From positions 1,178,001 through 1,242,000 of the forward strand of contig NC_048536.1 in NCBI RefSeq assembly GCF_902806685.2: DNA of 64,000 nt. Direction: 5' to 3'. Shown here one piece after another: positions 32,629-46,700 of the stretch. Source of the DNA: Maniola hyperantus (Eukaryota; Arthropoda; Insecta; Lepidoptera; Nymphalidae). Numbering within the stretch: the first letter of the stretch is position 1; each line of letters opens with the position of its first letter. Made by a program: the position numbers and the translations under genes. The notes below the pieces were generated by a model, which was not told the DNA's origin, searched no databases, and worked only from the letters and a program-made list of their open reading frames with translations.

Positions 32629-32727
32629 ACATTTATTGAGTTAAATGGATGCAGCGAAAAACTTTTTGTTTAGTATCAAATAAAAGTTTGAGAGTTTTGG
32701 TACATGTCAAATAGGAAATAATACAAA

Positions 32728-32935
32728 GGATGGAGACTTGGCGCTTGGCAGCCGGCGCCTGGCGTGTTGTTGGTGAACTTGGCAACCAATTGGCGGGCAG
32801 TCGGACAACTTGGCGGCCAACCACGGCTGACTTAGCTAGTGTGACTATAATAGTTGGCAGTGGAGGTCTACAACTTGGCCAAGTGTATCACCAAGTTGGC
32901 TCAGTAGCAAAATAATGTGGCCAACACGGATAACT
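32728..32935. promoter_or_regulatory. cluster of TTGGC / GCCAA motifs
   Basis: Around ten TTGGC or GCCAA half-sites in about 200 bp, including TTGGCGGCCAA and TTGGCCAA palindromes. The pattern resembles nuclear factor I half-sites, but could equally be a decayed tandem repeat. Intergenic, between beta copies 2 and 3. Confidence 0.3.
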
Positions 32936-33319
32936 TTTGTAACCGGACTGTTTTATCGTTTTATTGTACGGACCGCACTAACTTTGATGTCAATATTTTT
33001 GAAGTTAATTATTGAAATTTAACGCGCTAATTCTGAAGTACAATTTCTTTAAGCGTGACATAAGAATAACTGAGTTCTTTTTCAGGACGTTACTTCCGTC
33101 CGTAATTAAAATGGTCGCCAAACAGAACAGGTGTTTTGGGGCCGTTATCTTTTATTTAGATGTTGTAAAATATCACATAGTAGCTAAATGCTCTATTTTA
33201 TAGTTACTAAATACGAGTCATTTTCAAAACTACTAATTTCTAAAAAGTCATATTTTTAATTTAATCATAATATGCCACAACGTCAAAGAAGTTTCACTCC
33301 AACTGCACTTAAGGCCCAA

Positions 33320-33618
33320 AACACGGGTCTGCCCGCGAAATTCAAATTTAATGTAGTTTTTCACAATTTGTAAACTAATGCGACACCGTAGACTTATGGC
33401 ATTCAAATTTCGCCACAAGCAATATCATCTTCACAGGTTTATATAAAAATCTTTACTTGAAAGTGGCCAGTTTAAGAAATTATTCAAAATAATGACTAAT
33501 TTGTGAGTAACTCACGTCAAACTCATTATTTTGCCATACTGCCTACTTTGTCGTATTAGTTTACAAATTGCGAAAAAAAATTGCGAATTAAATTTGAATT
33601 TCGCGGGCAGACCGTGTC
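33320..33618. mobile_element. MITE with GTCTGCCCGCGAAATTC arms
   Basis: Arms of about 60 bp (GGTCTGCCCGCGAAATTCAA, inverted at 33590-33615). A single arm is found at 16605-16745. Confidence 0.8.
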
Positions 33619-34729
33619 ACCTTGAAGGTTACACGTACTCATGGGTTTTTAACACATTAGTGTGTAGCCACGTCAAAAGAATTAGTATTTAGCTATCATT
33701 CACAGTGTAAAACATAGTAGTCTATGGTAAAGACAAAGTTAGTGTGACCCATACACTAGGCTTTAATGACTAAGTACATCTAACACATAGAGTTGACTAT
33801 CGAGTCTCAAAAACATCGAATTACCTAATCGCTAGTATGCGCACCTGAACTTTAACATTATTATAATTTGTAATTATAAACAACTAAGTAATCAATGATT
33901 TAAAATTGTACGCGCTTACTCTAATACTTATTTAGTTACCATGGTACACACATTTTAGCGCGGTAATACGACTTTCTATATAGTTCTGAGCTCAGCGTTT
34001 TTGGCCATAGAAATCCATATATCCACGATAGAGCGGCAGTATAATGTATTTTCTTCTGCGACCTAACTCTAATCTTATCTGTATCCAGGGCTTATACTTT
34101 CTTCTTCGTTCAAGAATATTGCCCGTATGTAACAAGGGTCTGCTATGCTTATATACCTATTCTCTTCTTCTTCTTCTTGCTGTTCTGAGTTTCTTTACCG
34201 CACTTAGACGTAAACGTTCGCTGTATGTGAGACCAGTGGTAAAACTCCGTGCTGGATCACTCCAGCCAGCCGAACTGACTCCAGGAACCAAGCAGACCAC
34301 CCAGGTCATCGAGGACTTCAGTATTGCCGTTGAGTTTATAGGCGTCGCGTTGACGGCCGAATATACACCACTGCATTTAAACACTACAATTATTCCGGCA
34401 TCTTGTCACTCTCCATGCATATACCTATCGTCAATCAAATCCTCATCAATAATGAAACCATTCCTTTCCCGGACACGTTCACGTTCTTGTTCATCGCATA
34501 CTTTTGGTATCTAAACGAGTTGAGTACAATATTTTACTTAACATATTTTATTCGACAGCTACAAGCCTTTTCCTTAAACCACTGTACGCTACGCTCAGAA
34601 CGATTAATTTAACTTTAAAAGTAACGGCATACAAAAGTCATCCGTACACCCTAAATCCTAAGCGTCTGATAGTTTGGCCAAGCAACACAAGTGTCAAATA
34701 TTCGCCGCCAAGTTGTCGGCCAAAGGTGT
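33619..34729. other. intergenic downstream of beta copy 3
   Basis: Contains a plus-strand open frame (34044-34514) without recognisable motifs, a CTTCTTCTTCTTCTT run (about 34165), and TTGGCC/GGCCAA motifs (about 34675-34725). The 3' UTR of beta copy 3 must start at 34729. Confidence 0.5.
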
Positions 34730-37700
34730 TTATCCACGGTCCACCATCAGCTCGAAGTGCACGGAGCCGCGCCGCTCGTACCGGTCGTAGAAGATGTTCT
34801 TCGCCCACGCTTTGCACTCGATGTTGATGAGGACGCCCGCTGCAATGAGAACAATGGTTTAATTAGACTTCTTCTTTAATCATTGACTCCTAATGCTGTT
34901 TCAAGATTCTGACTAGATACAAGTATGCCGATGCAAAAGCTTTTAAAGCAATGCATGTATCATCAAGGCCAATCTTCAAAGGAAGAAGAAAAAAGGTGAT
35001 TGACTGACTGATTGATCTATCAACGCACAGCTCAAACTACCTGATGGATCGGGCTGAAATTTGGCATACAGATAGCTATTATGACGTAGGCATCCCCTGA
35101 GAAAGGATTTTAAAAAATTCAGCCCCTAGGGAGGTGACAAAGGGTTTTGAAATTTATGTAGTCCGCGCGGACGAAGTCGTGAGCATAAGCTAGTTTCATA
35201 TAACACCATTCGTCATCGTCTGTACCATCGCGTGAACTTTATCTTTTGGGCATAAACCTTGTGCTACAAGAACAAGTCCTCAGCTTCAGTCTGCCTCCCT
35301 CTTTATATCTATACTAGCTTATGCTCGCGACTTCGTTCGCGTGGACTACACAAACTTCAAACCCCTATTTCACCCACCAGGGGTTGAATTTTCAAAAATC
35401 CTTTCTTAGTGGATGCCTACGTCATAATTGCTATCTGCATGCCAAATTTCAGCCCGATCCGTCCAGTAGTTTGAGCTGTGCGTTGATAGATCAGTCAGTC
35501 AGTCAGTCAGTCAGTCATTCAGTCAGTCAGTCACGTTTTCCTTTTATATATATAGATAGAAGATAGATGTCTCTCTTTAAACTGCAATATCACCAGGTTA
35601 TCTTCCCAAAGGATGCCTCTCAGTCGCCAAAAAACTTCTAGACTTTGCAATAAAGATTGCTGTTCTTGTCCTCAGAAAATCCTTATCTTGGTTAGTCTAG
35701 ATCCTGATATCTCTCTCCCCTGTAGTTTCTAAGTGACGCTCTATCGGAAACTATATAGGAGTCAGAGATGTGAGTACACGAGCGCACTAGAGAACTACCT
35801 AGATAGAATTATCCTGCGTAGTTGTCTATTTTCCGTTGACATTGTCTACCGTGTAGCTGAAATTCGGTCAGGAGAACATATTAAAAAAACTTACTCCTTG
35901 GCTTCTCAAAGAGTACAGCCACGAGCGGACTGAGGTAGCCCTCCTTGTTAGTGAAGGGATAGTAGAACGCCGGGAACCCACGGCGAGGAATGTACTGCAC
36001 GGGGCCGATGTTCTCCACGTCAGCTGGGTTTTCACCCTCGCAGGACACCCACACTGTGTTTGCTTCTTTCTTACCGGACTGTGGGTAAATTGGTTCTAGA
36101 TGATCTAATATTTAACTTGTGTACTACAGAATCAAAATTAAAATGTCGACAACGGCACGGTTATACCTGAATGTTTTAGGAGGCGTCTAGAAATGGCATA
36201 ACCTCAAACAACCTATTTGTAGACCTCAAAATATAAAAATGTTAATAAATTATTTGGTTGACAATCTTGGTGATTATGTTTAAGTAAGTAATAGCACCGT
36301 GTGGTTTCGATATTTTTTTCCTACATCTGACGCTGCAAAATGATTTCAGGTAGAATGTTGTATGAACTTTGCCATTGTTGTTTGCTAAAGAACAATGGCT
36401 AAATAAATAAATGAAATATGAAAGATTACCAATGAATTTTTACTAGCTTTTATTTATTGCCAATTTTGCGTTTAAATGGTTTTAGCATTACCAATTATTT
36501 TAGCTTTTACTTACCACCAACTTAATGTGCTGTTTCAGGTCCTCTGGCATATTGGTTGGTAAATCTTCTGTGTTATTGTATGGCTTGGGTACCCAGTTGA
36601 AGATCTGAAACGAAAAACATCCTGTTATTATTCTTCTCTATACTATAATCATATGGTTTGAGTCACCAGTCTCTTCGGAGGCGTGGGTTCGTATCCCACC
36701 GCTGCCACCATGTTGTGTTAATGAAAGCGTATCGGATGACAACTAACTCTATATTGTTGAATACCCACAACAAATATTCTTCTTCTTCTTATTTTGCTTT
36801 GATGGAAATATTAACAAAATATGTTTCCATCTAATTCAAAATTTTCCGGAATTTCTTGGGTGATTTTTTTGCCGTAAGGCCCGCATTTTAAACTGGTCAA
36901 ATACACTTCTACTAAATAAACAGACATAATAACTAGTTTTATAAAGACTTGGTGATCATCATCAAGCCCGCTGTACTGACGACATGAAGGAAGTGGCAGT
37001 ATATAAGTTGGAACCCTCGTAGCTTTAGTTTTAAGTTTGCGTAATTATCACCACTATATCTTAGAAATCCAACATCTGACCATCAAAAAGCGTTATTAAT
37101 TACCTATTTTGAATAAATCATTTGACTTTGACTTTATAATATGTGGAGGTAGGATAAATGAAGATGGTCAAGGCACGTGAGTGGTGACATGCTCTTTGGG
37201 AACCTTATGTCGAGCAGTAAACGCAAACAGGCTGATTGATTAGTACTTTATCATCATACTTCTGCTATCTACCCTATTCAGTTTGTCACACACTTGCTTC
37301 TCTCCTCAACTTACTGAGGACTTCGGTACCTATCATGCTACCTGCTACCTACCTTGTTCAGTTTGAGGAACACACACGGCCCAGCCTCTTCGTAGTTGTA
37401 CTGGTTGGCGGGGGTACACGGATGGAACTCGTCGATGGGCACGTCACACACTTGCTTTTCTCCTAAATTAGCTGAAGTCGTGGAACAGGGCACTCTGTTC
37501 TCTGCTCCGGGGGCTTCTCCACTGCCACTGCCCTTCTTTTGGTATTCTAAAACAGGTTAAAAGGATCAGTAAGTCATCATTTCTTAAAAGCTAGTCCTAG
37601 GGGTTGAAATACTCTTTAGCAATTATTATTGACTAGCTTATGCCCGCGACTTCGTTTGCGTGGACTACCCAAACTTCAAACCCCTGTTTTACTCCCATAG

Positions 37701-40700
37701 TGATAAAATTTTCAAAAACCCAAACGAACGTTTGCTTTATAATAGCTATCTGCACACCAAATTTCAGCCCGATCTATCCAGTAGTTTGAGCCGTGTGTTT
37801 ATAGATCTGTCAGCTACATGAACTTAATTCACATTAATTATATTAAAAAGTTAAAAAAGCAGAGGCTATGCTTGTGCATGAGGAGCAACAAGGAGTAAAT
37901 CAAGAAAAAAGTGATAAAAATAATATACGTATACTTACGTGCTAAAAATTCATCGATGACTGTGGCCCACTTGAGCACGGAGCCTTTGTCGTTGGCCCTG
38001 TAGTAAATGAGGGTACTCTCCACTTTGTCGGAGTCCGGCATCGGTCGGAATCCAAGACCTGTACACATCCAAGCCAAATCTTAACGCAGTTAATATTATC
38101 GATGGCGCTGATTGACGATATACGTACCTATTCTATACAAAATGGAATATAATATTATTTAATCCGCAAACCATTATTGGCAAATAGTAATTAAATATTC
38201 TTGCTCGAAATCGAATCAAAAATCAAATCCTCTAGGAAAGCATGCTTCAATCATCATGCTTTCCAAGGCATGATTGTCGTTAAGCGCAAGCCTAATTTGT
38301 AATTTAAAAAAATACAATTTATACAATACGAAGTATTGAAATCAAACCGGTTTATAACGCGTGTCTAACTCCTCACGCGCCATTTTTAACTTTTTGTGTC
38401 AAATTAATGTTAAAAGTACGATTTTAGTGCTTTTTTAAAGGGTGAACCGTACTTTTCATATGACAGTTGACCCATAGAGTTAAAATGGCGCGTGAGGGGT
38501 CATTTTTCACGGACTATACATATAAGTACCAACATATAACTTGTATCGATAAAATCAAATTACTATGATGTTTGAACATCACTAAACCTATTTGATAAAT
38601 CTGTCAAATGCAAAAATATAATTGGATCGAATCGAGTATATTATTAAAGTACGTTAATTTTGATAGCTTTATGTTTCATAGAACACGATTTTTAGGCTTC
38701 TGAACCAGTGGTGGTCTAGGTAATTGGAATCCAGCATCTGGTAGAAGATTGTCAGCATCGTGGCGAAGAACCCCACCAGGATCAGGTAGAAGATCAGGTA
38801 GAACAATAGGATCCTAACCTGGATTACTGCCGATGATGGACGCGTCCAGCTGCCACTTGGGCATCTTGGAGTCCAGCGTCTGGTAGAAGATCGTCAGCAT
38901 CGCGGCGAAGAACCCCACCAGGATCAGGTAGAAGATCAGGTAGAACAATAGGATCTTGGCTGTGGACAAACAAATTGTGGTTTAGAACTAGTTGCATATC
39001 AGGTGGTTAAATTAAGGTTACCGTGTAACAGTGTGACTCGTTGGGAATCCATCGAAAAAAATCCCATCGCGTCACACCCGAGCTACAGTGTGACTCGTTG
39101 GGAATTACAATTAAGAAAAAATTGCAACTAGCAACAGTGTGACTCGATGGGAAAAAACAATGTGTTCGCACTTCCCAACGTGTCACAGTGTGACACGATT
39201 GGGTGATGATGATAGACAAATTATAAATCAATGAATTCATTAATTCTTTACCTGCTTTGTACGGGTCTCCTCTCAGAATGAGAAGGAGTCAGGCCACAGG
39301 CGGTTTCTCATTTGACTCATGAACAGTGGCTTGCTGTTCGCTGTTTGTCACAAGCTCAGAATACAGAACAATTTAGTTTATTCTGTATTCTGAGGTCACA
39401 AGCGTCTGACGCAGGCTTAAGGATTAATAGATACATTGAACAATTATGTACTAACGTACTAGATACAAGTTAATTGTAAGCGGATATCCTGAGCAATTAA
39501 TCGATCGAGCGTTGACCCGCTAGCGCTACTGTCTCTATCAAAACAAAAATATAAGTTTCTACTTTATTTTGGAGTAAACTGTAGATTACATAACAATGAC
39601 TTCGCATGTTTCTAGTGATGACCTAATATGAATCCGAGACATGGTCGCTAACTATAGGCCTCATAAGAAAGGAGATAGCCATGCTTGGACTGAGATCTAT
39701 AGCGCTTTGACTTTGCTCAGACTTAAGATTGAGTTAAAACGAGACAGATTTATGTGAGAGATATAGCTCTGTCTCGTTTTAACTCTGACCTAAGTCTAAG
39801 CAAAGTCAGAGTGCGCTCTATAGATCTCACCCTAAGAGTTTCTCTAGGTCATCAAATTAAACATGAGAAGATCCGTAGGTGAACCAGTGTTACAGACAGG
39901 GCCCTCTTTCCCACTGGGCACTCTAGGCACGTGCCCAGGGCCCACGATCGATAGAGGCCCACTAATCCTTGCACTATAGGTACTATAACCGATCGACCGA
40001 TATTTTATTACCGAAAAACATATTTATTTCGATAAAATCAAAGGTCAAAAAGGCCCACTCAAACAGAGTACCATAGAGATAGTTAACTAGTCACGACTGA
40101 CTTATATCCGACACTCGCCGACTAGGACTGCTTGATTATTATCTACCTTCTTTGCCTATTCAAAGAAAATAGTACCTACTGTCAAGATTATGGGGGCCCT
40201 ATTATTCTAATGTGCCCAAGGGCATCCAATAGGTTAAAGACGGCCCTGGTTACAGACATAGCTCAACGTGTTTCGAAGCTGAAGTGGTAGCCTGGTAGGT
40301 AATAGAGCACAAAGCTCGAAAAAGCGATAGACATTATACCGTATATAACACTTGCTTAAGCTCGCGACTTCGTCAGCGTGGACTACACAAATTTCAAACC
40401 CCTATTTCACACCCTTAGGGGTTGAATTTTCAAAAATCCTTTCTTAGCGGATGCCTAAGTCATAATAGCCTATCTGCATGCCAAATTTCAGCCCAATCCG
40501 TCCAGTAGTTTCAGCTGTGCATTTATAGATAAGTCAGTCAGTCAGTCTTTTTTTCCTTTTATATATTTTGATAACACAACTACTCTATACAAATAATTAC
40601 GTATTATAGCTAAAAATAGAGCTGATCATTCTGCGTTTGCTGAAACCGAGTAAGTAGGATAAAGAACTACCTACTTCAAGCTTCTATGTAGGTAATGCTA

Positions 40701-43700
40701 TTAGAGGCATAACTCGAAGAAAATAATATTGTGATTATATCGTGTAAACGTATGACCGGAAGGCATAAAAAAGATAGATAGATTTAATCTTTAACATACA
40801 TAGGTAGAAAACAATCTAGGTCAGTTGAATCATGTTACAATATATAGTATAAGAGCAAGGGCCTCCTCTCAGAGTGCGGATTGGCAGACTTCACACACCT
40901 TTGAGAACATTATGGAGAACTCTCAGGCATGCAGGTTTCCTCACGATGTTTTCCTTCACCGTTAAAGCAATTAGTGATATTTAATTATTTAAAAAGCACA
41001 TAACTCCGAAAAGTTAGAGGTGCGTGCCCGGGATCGAATCTCCGACCTCCGATTAGAAGGCGGACGTCCTAACGTTTATATTATACCAGCGACTTCGTCC
41101 GCGTGGATTTAGGTTTTTAAACATCCCATGGGAACTCTTTGATTTTCCAGAATAAAAGTAAAATGTGTTATTAGGTACTCTCTGTACTTTCAATTATTAT
41201 CTCCATGCCAAAAATCAAGTCGATTAGTTGCTTAGTAAAGGTGTGAAGGAAGGACAAACAAACTCACTTTTACATAGGTACTAGTATTTATACATACATA
41301 ATATACTAGTATACCAGTACTAGTATAGATATAAATTAAACTTCATGTGAATGAAGTCCCGTCAGAAAGCAAAACATTGAATGCTAAGCCCTAGATAAAA
41401 GATAGGTATTACCAAGGGCTTAAATGTTCAATCAACCCATGCTAATCCCTCAATAGACGTTCAATAAAACCAAGTGATCGCTGTTTGATATATTTTAACT
41501 TTCATTTTACTGAGAAGTTTTATTTTCCAACATGCAAAATTAAATGAATGGTTAAACTAGATACTTACTAGTTTAATAACAGTATCCAGTTTAACCATTT
41601 TGACCGTCTGTGCGGTTTACTTATAATCATCTGAATATTTCACCAATCACCACTATCAGTCCATCAATTCAACACCATCTATAATATAAAAATGAATCAC
41701 TAAATGTGTTGGTAATCGCAAATCTCGAGAACAACTGAACCTTATTTATTATTTTCCTATAATTATTATTATTTATTGTATTCCTTGAAGTACGAGGATG
41801 GTTCTTACGGAGAGAAAAATTTTAAAAATTTAAATCGACTGTTGGCGGAACGAAGTTCGCCAGAGCAGCTAGTAATAATTAATAATATCTAATCTGGATC
41901 TTCAGTTTTCGCCTCCACTTATATACGAAGAATAAAATTAAATACCCTTCTCAATTTATCTCCTTTCAGAATAAGAAGTCTCTAGGCCAGAGTATTCCAC
42001 GCAGGCAAAGGCGTCTCTAGCCCTTGTGGCGCCCGTGTGCAACCAGTACCCTGGCGCCCTCTAGTCTAGTAGGAGCAGGGTCGAAATGGAATACTAACAA
42101 TTATATTTTCAAACGGAAATTCGGATGCAAATGGTGCAATTTTAAATGATGACGGCGTCGGCCATAACACGAGCGCAGGGTCTTTGAGAGCGCCGGCATC
42201 GACGCATCTTTGGAGGTGTCGCATTAGAGGGCGCTCGGCGCCCCCTTAGACCCGGCGCTAGGTAAAGACGCCTCTGCACGCAGGCCTTGATAGAATTCCT
42301 ACCTACCTTTGAGAACATTATATGCTTGCTTAAAACGCACATCAACTCCGAAAAACTAGAGCTGCGTACCCGGTATTGCCACGTACTTATCTTTGAAAGG
42401 CGTATAAAAATTTTTAGGCGTAGAGAATATTTACAATGAGATGTGATTGCATTTAAGCAACCCCATATAGGTACCTAGTCAAAATTATAATAATTACGAT
42501 TTATTTAAGCACCCCTGCAAAGACTATATAAATAGCATCCTTTGAGCAGTTTTCAGTAGCACTCTAATGGTTGACAGCGATAATAGGCCACTGGCCAGTT
42601 GACACACGCGCTCTAATTACACCGATACTAATTAAGGCGGACGAACTAGGCCGGCTATATCTGTTACATCCATTTATGGATTTTCAACAACCTCACCAGA
42701 AGGAGGATTCTTAGCTTTTGATATGAAATTTTCGAACTACATATGCCCTGCCCATTGCCACTTCAGCTTCGTAACCCGTTTAGCTTTGACGGTTACTCTA
42801 GTTCTCCTGCGGATCTCCTTATTTCTGATTGGATCACATATAGAAACTCCAAGCATAGCTATCTGCATCGCCCGCTGAGTGACTCTGAGATTTCAATTAG
42901 CTTTCTTATGAGGCCTATATGTTAGCGAACTCTGAGCTGTCTTCATCATGATCAACCCAACGCCGGCTTACAACCGAGTACGGCTCTCCTCTCAGAGTGA
43001 GAAAGGGTTTGGCCATTAGTCTACCACGCTGGCCAAGTGACTTCACATACCTTTGAGAACATTAAGGAGAAGGAGAATTTGCATGCAGGTTCGCTCACGA
43101 TGTTTTCCTTCAATTTAATTATCTAACGCACATAACTCCGAAAAGTTAGAGTTGCGTGCCCGGGATCGAACCCCTGACCTCCGATTAGGAGGCGGACGTC
43201 CTAACCACTAGTGTATCACAGCTTTTTTGTATCTTATGAGAATTTATTTCTTAAATATGCTTATATCGTGTTACCTACCTATTATTTTATTCAAATGCGA
43301 TTTCCAATTTCTATAAAAAATATCTGGACACAATAATCTAAAATGCCAAGTTATTTCGTTTGCCAAGATGTCATAGGTTAATCAGTTGGTATTCCCGCGT
43401 ATAATCACGAGTATCTACCACGCAGTGCCGTGCAGGTCATAGAGGCATAATAAACTGATTATCCCAGTTGTAATAGCTCAATGCAAAAAAAAAAAAAGGT
43501 ACTAAAAATTTGAAAAAAAAAACGAAAGTAAAAAAAAAAAAAAAGAATTTAAAAAAAAGTATATATACTATACAAAAAAAAAATTAAAAAGAAAAAAATT
43601 AAAAATAATAATAATAATAATAATAATAATTAAAAAAATATATTTAGAGGTAGGCTTATTTATTTATTTATTTTAATAGCTCAATGCATATTTTTCATTA

Positions 43701-46700
43701 TGACCTGCCAGTAAATAGGTTCCTAGCTAACTAATGCTTACCCTGGCTTTAAACACTGTGCACGCCACTGCTACCAGGGCTACCACGCATGCGTGGAGGC
43801 GGCCTCATCGCGCATCCTCCGTGACCTGCACAATACCTGCATAAATCATGCATCGTGCCACAACGCGAAATGCATCGATTTGCTTGCGTCGTAAGAATAG
43901 ATTCACCCTTATTATAAATGCTAAAGTGTGTTTGTTTGTTGGTTTATTGGTTTGTTGGTTCGTTGGTTTGTCCTTCAATCACGACACAACGGTGCAACGG
44001 ATTGACTTGATTTTTTGCATGGGTACAGATATAGACCTGGAGAGTGACATAGGCTACTTTTTCAATTTCAATTTCAATTTTCATTTATTGCATTTCCATA
44101 AACTACATCATATTAAGTATGTACAAAGTATTATGGATACCCAGTATGGGTGTCGCAATTTGGTCCTTAGACCTTAGTAGTGAGACCGATATTATTATTT
44201 ATTTTTATGTTCGTCGTTTAGGAAATCATTTACGGCATAGTAGTCCTTTTCTAATAAAAAGTTTTTTAATATTTTGTTGAATTTAGTTTCATTGGTTATG
44301 TTACGAATTTTATCCCGGAAAATCGAAGAGTTCCCAGGAGATTTTTAAAAAACCTAATTCCACGCGGACAAAGTCGCTGGCATCAGCTAGTGTTTACCAC
44401 TTAGCGGCTTTTAGGTAGAACCATGCAGGTCTTCCAGATTCCAGCTCGTGTCATATTATGAAAGCTAGAGTTGGAGTTGGGGTGTATAGGAATTTCATTT
44501 CATTACAATGCCTCTGCCTTTCAGCTGCCTTACGGCGGCGCGGTTACGCACTCATCCGATCCGAGTCCGTGAAAATACGTTCCTTTTTAGGGTTCCGTAC
44601 CTTAAAAGGGAAAACGGAACCCTTATAGGATCACTTTGTTGTATGTCTGTCTGTCTGTCAAGAAACATACAGGGTACTTCCCGTTGACCTAGAATCATGA
44701 AATTTGGGATCTTATAGCTGACATTTGGGAAAAAATCTGAAAACCGTGAATTTATGGTTACATCACACACAAAAATTAAATTGTGGTCATGAACTAATAA
44801 TTAGTATTTTCAATTTTCTAAGTAAGATAACTATATCAAGTGGTATATATGAAAGGGCTTCACCTGTGCATTCTAAAACAGATTTTTATTTATTTTTATG
44901 CATCATAGTTTTTGAATTATCGTGCAAAATGTCAAAAAAATAGGACTGTAGTAAGGAATCCTCGATGCGCGAGCCTGACTCGCACTTGGCCGGTGTTTTT
45001 TAGTCAAACTTGTAAGAACTAACTTTTTATCCGGGAAATCAAACAGTTCCCGCGGGATTTAAAAAAACCTAAATCCACGCGAACGAAATCGCGAGCATCA
45101 GATAAAAAGATAGATATAAAGATGAATGTTTTTACAGTGTTAACATTAAATACCCCAAGGAGCATCGTATCACTTTATCAATTCACGATATTGGCCGTCG
45201 TTGTATAGAAGCAGCCGTTACTTTGCAGAAGTCCATGATAATATATACAACTAGATGATGTCCGCGACTTCGTCCGCGTGGATTTAGGTTTTTAAAAACC
45301 CCGCGGGAACTCTTTAATTTTCCGGGATAAAAAGTAGCCTATGTCCTTCCCCGGGGTATAAGCTAACTCTCTACCAAATTTCATCAAAATCGGTTGAACG
45401 GTTGGGTCGTGAAAAGCTACCAGACAGACAGACAGACAGACACACTTTTGCTTTTATAATATTAGTATGGACTAGCTTATGCTCGCGACTTCGTCCGCGT
45501 GGACTACACAAATTTCAAACCCCTATTTCACCCCCTTAGGAGTGGAATTTTCAAAAATCCTTTCTTAGCGGATGCCTACGTCGTAATAGCTATCTGCATG
45601 CCAAATTTCAGCCCGATCCGTCCAGTAGTTTGAGCTGTGCGTTTATAGATCAGTCAGTCAGTCAGTCAGTCAGTCAGTCAGTCAGTCAGTCAGTCAGTCA
45701 GTCACCTTTTCCTTTTATATATTAAGATGAACCAAAAGCTTAATTCGCTATAATCCGCTGAAACAGGTCGAATCTGTATGCTGCAACATGCAGCATGCGA
45801 AATGCACCGCCCGCCCTCCCACTGCTAAACATGCAGGAAGAATCCACCAGGCAAGCAATACGCACCACCGCCACACAAATCCCAAACGCACGTTTCGCCC
45901 CGACACCGGAGCATCCTCAGGAGATGTAGACCTTACAATGCACAATTGCAAAGTGACAAGTCGCATGCTGCATGTTGCACAATACAGATTCGACCTGTTT
46001 CAGCGTATTATATGCAAATTAACCGAGCAACCTCCTTCGTGTTTTCTTCAATCTACGCGATATTGGCGAAGTAAATTGTGCCGTGGTGGCACTACCAAAA
46101 GCCACTAAGCAAGAAACAACAACAACAATATATGCAAATTAAGCTTTTGGTTCATTGTATATTGGCAGTTGTCTCGGCACGTCGCGTGGAGGCGCCAGTG
46201 TCCTTGGATCGATCTGTCGAAGGACGAGGCGCGCGCAGCCGGCACGGCGCCTCGCCGCCTCGCGTACTGTTGCCCCATATCCCTGAGCCTGACACAGGTT
46301 GTCAACATGTCTTTTAAATACTTCAACCGAATGACAAATTTAGAACCCCTATTTTACCCCCCTAGGGGTTGAATTTTCAAAAATCCCTTCTTAGCGGATG
46401 TCTACGTTATAATAGCTATCTGCATGCCAAATTTCAGCCCGATCCGTCCAGTAGTTAGAGCTGTACGTTGATAGATCAGTCAGTCAGTCAGTCAGTTCAC
46501 CAGTCTCACATCATTGTAAAAATAAATAAGTAAGTATTACTTATTTATTTTTACAATGATTAAAATATATTTTAAAAGCGGCATAAAAACCAAAGAGTAT
46601 CAGCCCTAGCTTTCATTAATGTTTAATTGTAACAAATCAATCTATAGTAGTAGCGACAAATTGTGTACACGTATTGTTTAGCTAGGTACGTACGTACTAA

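Larger units (their letters stand above)
39625..40290 (+). mobile_element. RTE-like LINE fragment split by two insertions
   Basis: Fragments GAGACATGGTCGCTAACTAT (39630-), AGTTTCTCTAGGTCATCAAA (39836-) and CATAGCTCAACGTGTTTCGA (40257-) are consecutive parts of an RTE end. A MITE (39690-39834) and a hAT-like element (39897-40248) separate them. Confidence 0.8.

Noticed and set aside
34044..34514. 156-residue plus-strand open frame
   Set aside because: No recognisable domain, composition changes along its length and it contains a CTT microsatellite; probably chance.
38724..38813. Alternative, mutually exclusive exon of beta copy 3
   Set aside because: The frame is open, but it lacks a pyrimidine tract, a proper acceptor and a donor, and stops short of the KWQLD part.
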